Part shown: piece by piece, positions 52,093 through 54,325 of the stretch
Layout: the number at the start of each line of letters is the position of its first letter
Position numbering within the stretch: the first letter of the stretch is position 1
NCBI GenBank assembly: GCA_910577685.1
Contig: CAJTOH010000026.1
Coordinates: forward strand, 1-54,325
Reading direction: 5' to 3'
DNA: 54,325 nucleotides
Origin: an uncultured Dorea sp.
GTDB lineage: Bacteria > Bacillota > Clostridia > Lachnospirales > Lachnospiraceae
Position numbers and translations under genes: made by a program
The notes under the pieces: model-generated
What the model saw: the letters and a program-made list of their open reading frames with translations, nothing else
What the model was told of the DNA's origin: nothing
Databases searched by the model: none

Positions 52093-53845
52093 ATGCTAAC
52101 CAATGAATATTATAACGAATTTTTTGAGTTTGGGCAACAGAAAATTAACTTCAACTTCTATGAATTGTGTTTACCCGATGACGATCCAGTCTATACCCTT
52201 AAAAAAGTGATGGAGGATTTAGATTTTTCAGGCTTGCTTGCCTGTTATTCTGATAAGGGAAGAACAGGGTATAATCCAATCATGCTGTATGGTGTTATTA
52301 CTTATGCAAACATGCGCGGTGTAAGGGCTGTTGACCGCATTGTGGACTTATGCCAAAGGGACCTTGCTTTTATCTGGCTCACCAAGGGCGAGAAACCACA
52401 AAGGGATGTTTTTTATGAATTCAAAGGTAAGAAATTAACAGGAGATGTCCTGGATGAACTGAATTACCAGTTTTTACGCCGTTAAAAAAATGAGGGGCTC
52501 ATTACCCTCAAAGAACTGTATATTGATGGAACAAAAATAGAAGCCAATGCAAACCGTTATACTTTTGTCTGGCGCGGAACCCTCAACTACCATCTTGTCG
52601 GGCTGTTGGATACGATAGATGGAATTTATAAAAAGTATAATGCCTTTTTAGACGAACACGGATATGGGCCCAAATATGATCTTGGGAATGCACAGATGTT
52701 TATCATTGAGGGAATGGAGAAAGTCCGGCATGTGATTGAAGAAAATCGAAAACGAAAACTGACGAAGCATAAAAAATTGTCAAACAATACGGTGATAGAG
52801 ATTGATCACTGCTCCCCTCTGGAGATCGTAAAGCTCCAGAAAACCTGCTGGAGATCGCTGCCGGTGAAGGAATTACGTTTGTTTCCGGCAAAGGAAAGAG
52901 AAAACCACAGATACAGCAGCTTTATGACGAACTGGAGAAATGCGGGAGTCGTTTGATGGAGTATAAAGAATGTTTTGAGATCATGGGAAAAGACCGCAAC
53001 AGTTATTCCAAGACAGACCTGGAAGCAACATTTATGAGAATGAAAGAGGACCATATGCTGAACGGGCAGTTAAAACCAGCATACAATGTTCAGGTTGCGG
53101 TAGAAAACTATTTCATTATCCATGGCTATGTAAGCAATGACCGTACCGATTACAATACCCTGATCCCTGTCCTGGAAAAGCACCGGGACGCCTTTGGGGA
53201 GATTCTGGAGGAAGTAACAGCTGACAGCGGCTACTGCAGTGAAAAAAAACTCCTGTACTTGAAAAAGAATAACATTGCCAGTTATATCAAGCTTCAGGAC
53301 CATGAACAGAGGAAAACCCGTGCGTATAAAGAAGATATCGGGAAATATTACAACATGAAATATGAAGTGTTCGAAGATGAACATTATTATGTGTGCCATG
53401 ACGGGAGGCAGCTGCGGCATATGCGGACAGAAACAAGGGAACAGGAGGGATAACCCAGACCTTTGAAGTGTATGGATGTGCGGACTGCAGCGGCTACCAG
53501 CATAAATCCAGATGCCTGTATAAATATAAAGAGGAAAGAGATGCACAGAAAAATAAGGTAATGAAGATCAACGAACAATGGGAAGAACTGAAAGAAAAAT
53601 CCTATGTAAATATCCAGAGTGAGAAAGAGATCGTAAAACGGCAGACCCGCTCCATACAGACTGAGGGACATTTTGGAGATATCAAAGAGAATGAGAAATT
53701 CCGGAGGTTTAACTACCGTAAGACAGAAAAAGTGTATAAAGAATTTATGCTGTATGCAATAGGACGGAATATCAATAAATATCATCGTTTCCTACACGAT
53801 AAACTCCAAAAATTTGAAGGGAAAACAGAGCAGAAAACAGCGTAG
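52093..53845 (+). pseudogene. IS1182-family transposase, broken
   Basis: The frame begins MLTNEYYNEFFEFGQQKIN and reads the IS1182 pattern: DDPVYTLKKVMEDLDFS, RTGYNPIMLYGVITYA, KIEANANRYTFVW, and a C-terminal DDE part with TADSGYCSEKKLLYL and TEGHFGDIKENEKFRRF. Breaks: TAA at 52483-52485 in frame (likely TTA to TAA, Leu lost), a one-base loss near 52848, and another shift near 53440. The element cannot move by its own transposase. Confidence 0.88.
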
Positions 53846-53916
53846 AAAAGGAGCATCCCATTAAAAGTGACACCAAGGGTTTTTGGTGCCCAAAAATAAG
53901 TTCTACACAGGAAAAA

Positions 53917-53980
53917 TAAGCATATCCCATAGAAGAACATGTGCTGGAAAGCGCAGACTTCTGATGGATATGCTTATTTT
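53917..53980. repeat. Stem near the IS right end
   Basis: AATAAGCATATCC (about 53917-53929) pairs with GGATATGCTTATT (about 53967-53979). It is a terminator-like subterminal structure. Confidence 0.55.
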
Positions 53981-54019
53981 GTGGCAGGAGCCTAAAAATC
54001 AGTATTAACCGACGGCCCC

Positions 54020-54175
54020 TTTTTTTGCGATAAAAAGCTTCGATTGATAATTTGTACAGTAAGGAACAATGTTGGTTTAGGTTTTGTGACAACTTTGCAT
54101 AGTATTTAGATTTTTATAGACATTATTTTGTTGATCATGTATACTAGTGTGCTGACCGCATTATATTCACACTAA
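54020..54175. other. Short intergenic stretch
   Basis: AT-rich sequence between the IS1182 right end and the IS630-like fragment. No gene or clear signal apart from a T-run next to the IS end. Confidence 0.4.
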
Positions 54176-54325
54176 TTATTTCGTCACAGTATCATCAAAT
54201 TTGGGATAAAGTGAGATCAGTTTAGTTCTGGCTTTATTCGTAGTAAATTGCCAGTGGATACATGCCGTATGCTCATTTCGGTCATGTTCCCATGCTGAGA
54301 GTTCTTGGCCAAGTTTTTCGATATG
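54176..54325 (-). CDS. C-terminus of an IS630-like transposase (cut by window edge)
   Basis: The minus-strand frame is open from the window end to TAA at 54176-54178. It encodes 49 residues, HIEKLGQELSAWEHDRNEH... then HWQFTTNKARTKLISLYPKF. The WQFTTxxARxKLxxLYP signature is that of IS630-family C-termini. A second, different mobile element thus borders the IS1182 copy. Confidence 0.6.
   Translation of the reverse strand, partial: HIEKLGQELSAWEHDRNEHTACIHWQFTTNKARTKLISLYPKFDDTVTK

Larger units (their letters stand above)
51946..54019. mobile_element. IS1182-family insertion sequence, inactive
   Basis: Terminal repeats are GGGGCTGTCGG (51946-51956) and CCGACGGCCCC (54009-54019), 11 bp with one mismatch. 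A transposase frame with two frameshifts and one nonsense codon lies inside. No clear target duplication. It begins 4 nt after the stop of the four-Cys peptide gene, so it closes the peptide cassette. Confidence 0.85.

Noticed and set aside
1..54325. CRISPR array or phage structural genes
   Set aside because: No regularly spaced short repeats, cas genes or capsid/tail genes were seen.

Overview
The window reads as a chromosome segment of an anaerobic, gut-type Firmicute, most likely of the Lachnospiraceae. The grounds are family-level: AGGAGG-type ribosome sites with TTG and GTG starts, an AgrC/AgrA-like (GHKL plus LytTR) signalling repertoire, a GlnRS beside a MocR regulator, and radical-SAM peptide and IS1182-type elements. 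Species was not determined. No gene is confidently ribosomal or phylogenetically diagnostic.

Region 1 (1-5209) is an AT-rich, tightly overlapping operon that enters from the left. It encodes a PEP-utilising phosphohistidine swivel domain (with an apparent frameshift at its head), an RtcB-like protein that keeps the metal and GMP-binding histidines, an M16 zinc peptidase with an intact HxxEH motif, and a three-part ABC-2 exporter. I know no named system with this combination, so it is the best candidate here for something undescribed. Region 2 (5210-8400) is a mobile-element scar. Inverted IS1182-like ends enclose a decayed group II intron, inserted directly after what looks like the transposase start codon, plus a small unknown ORF.

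Region 3 (8413-19144) is a peptide-utilisation regulon. An M42 aminopeptidase diverges from an RpiR regulator, followed by OppABCDF and a TldD/TldE protease pair. A palindrome, TATAGTA-TT-TACTATA, lies between the divergent genes and recurs in front of oppA, so it is a likely RpiR operator. Region 4 (19228-33907) is housekeeping: a methyltransferase, a probably SOS-controlled Y-family polymerase with a YolD partner, a LysR regulator, aroD, a folate operon (folC, folE, an HD-domain gene, folP, folBK), tRNA-Thr, a Nudix hydrolase, glnS, a MocR-type regulator lacking the PLP lysine, and a GH25-LysM lysozyme.

Region 5 (33975-46705) holds two peptide-sensing or antibiotic-response modules. In the first, an ABC-2 permease gene and its presumed ATPase gene lie apart, separated by two tandem AgrC-like kinases. 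Both transporter promoters carry direct repeats with the same 21-bp period, at nearly the same distance from the -10 box, which ties them to the LytTR regulator at 38729. The second module has a membrane-bound XRE regulator, a MacB-like ATPase, an FtsX-type permease, and its own LytTR/GHKL pair.

Region 6 (46706-51941) is AT-rich and looks like an acquired peptide-modification (RiPP) cassette: a fragment resembling a LanKC kinase lobe, an S41 peptidase lipoprotein, an ABC exporter, a radical SAM/SPASM maturase, and a 51-residue four-cysteine peptide, the likely precursor. Two copies of a structured leader of about 128 nt sit in front of the kinase fragment and in front of the maturase. The cassette is closed by a broken IS1182-family element (51946-54019). 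The window ends in the C-terminus of an IS630-like transposase on the minus strand.
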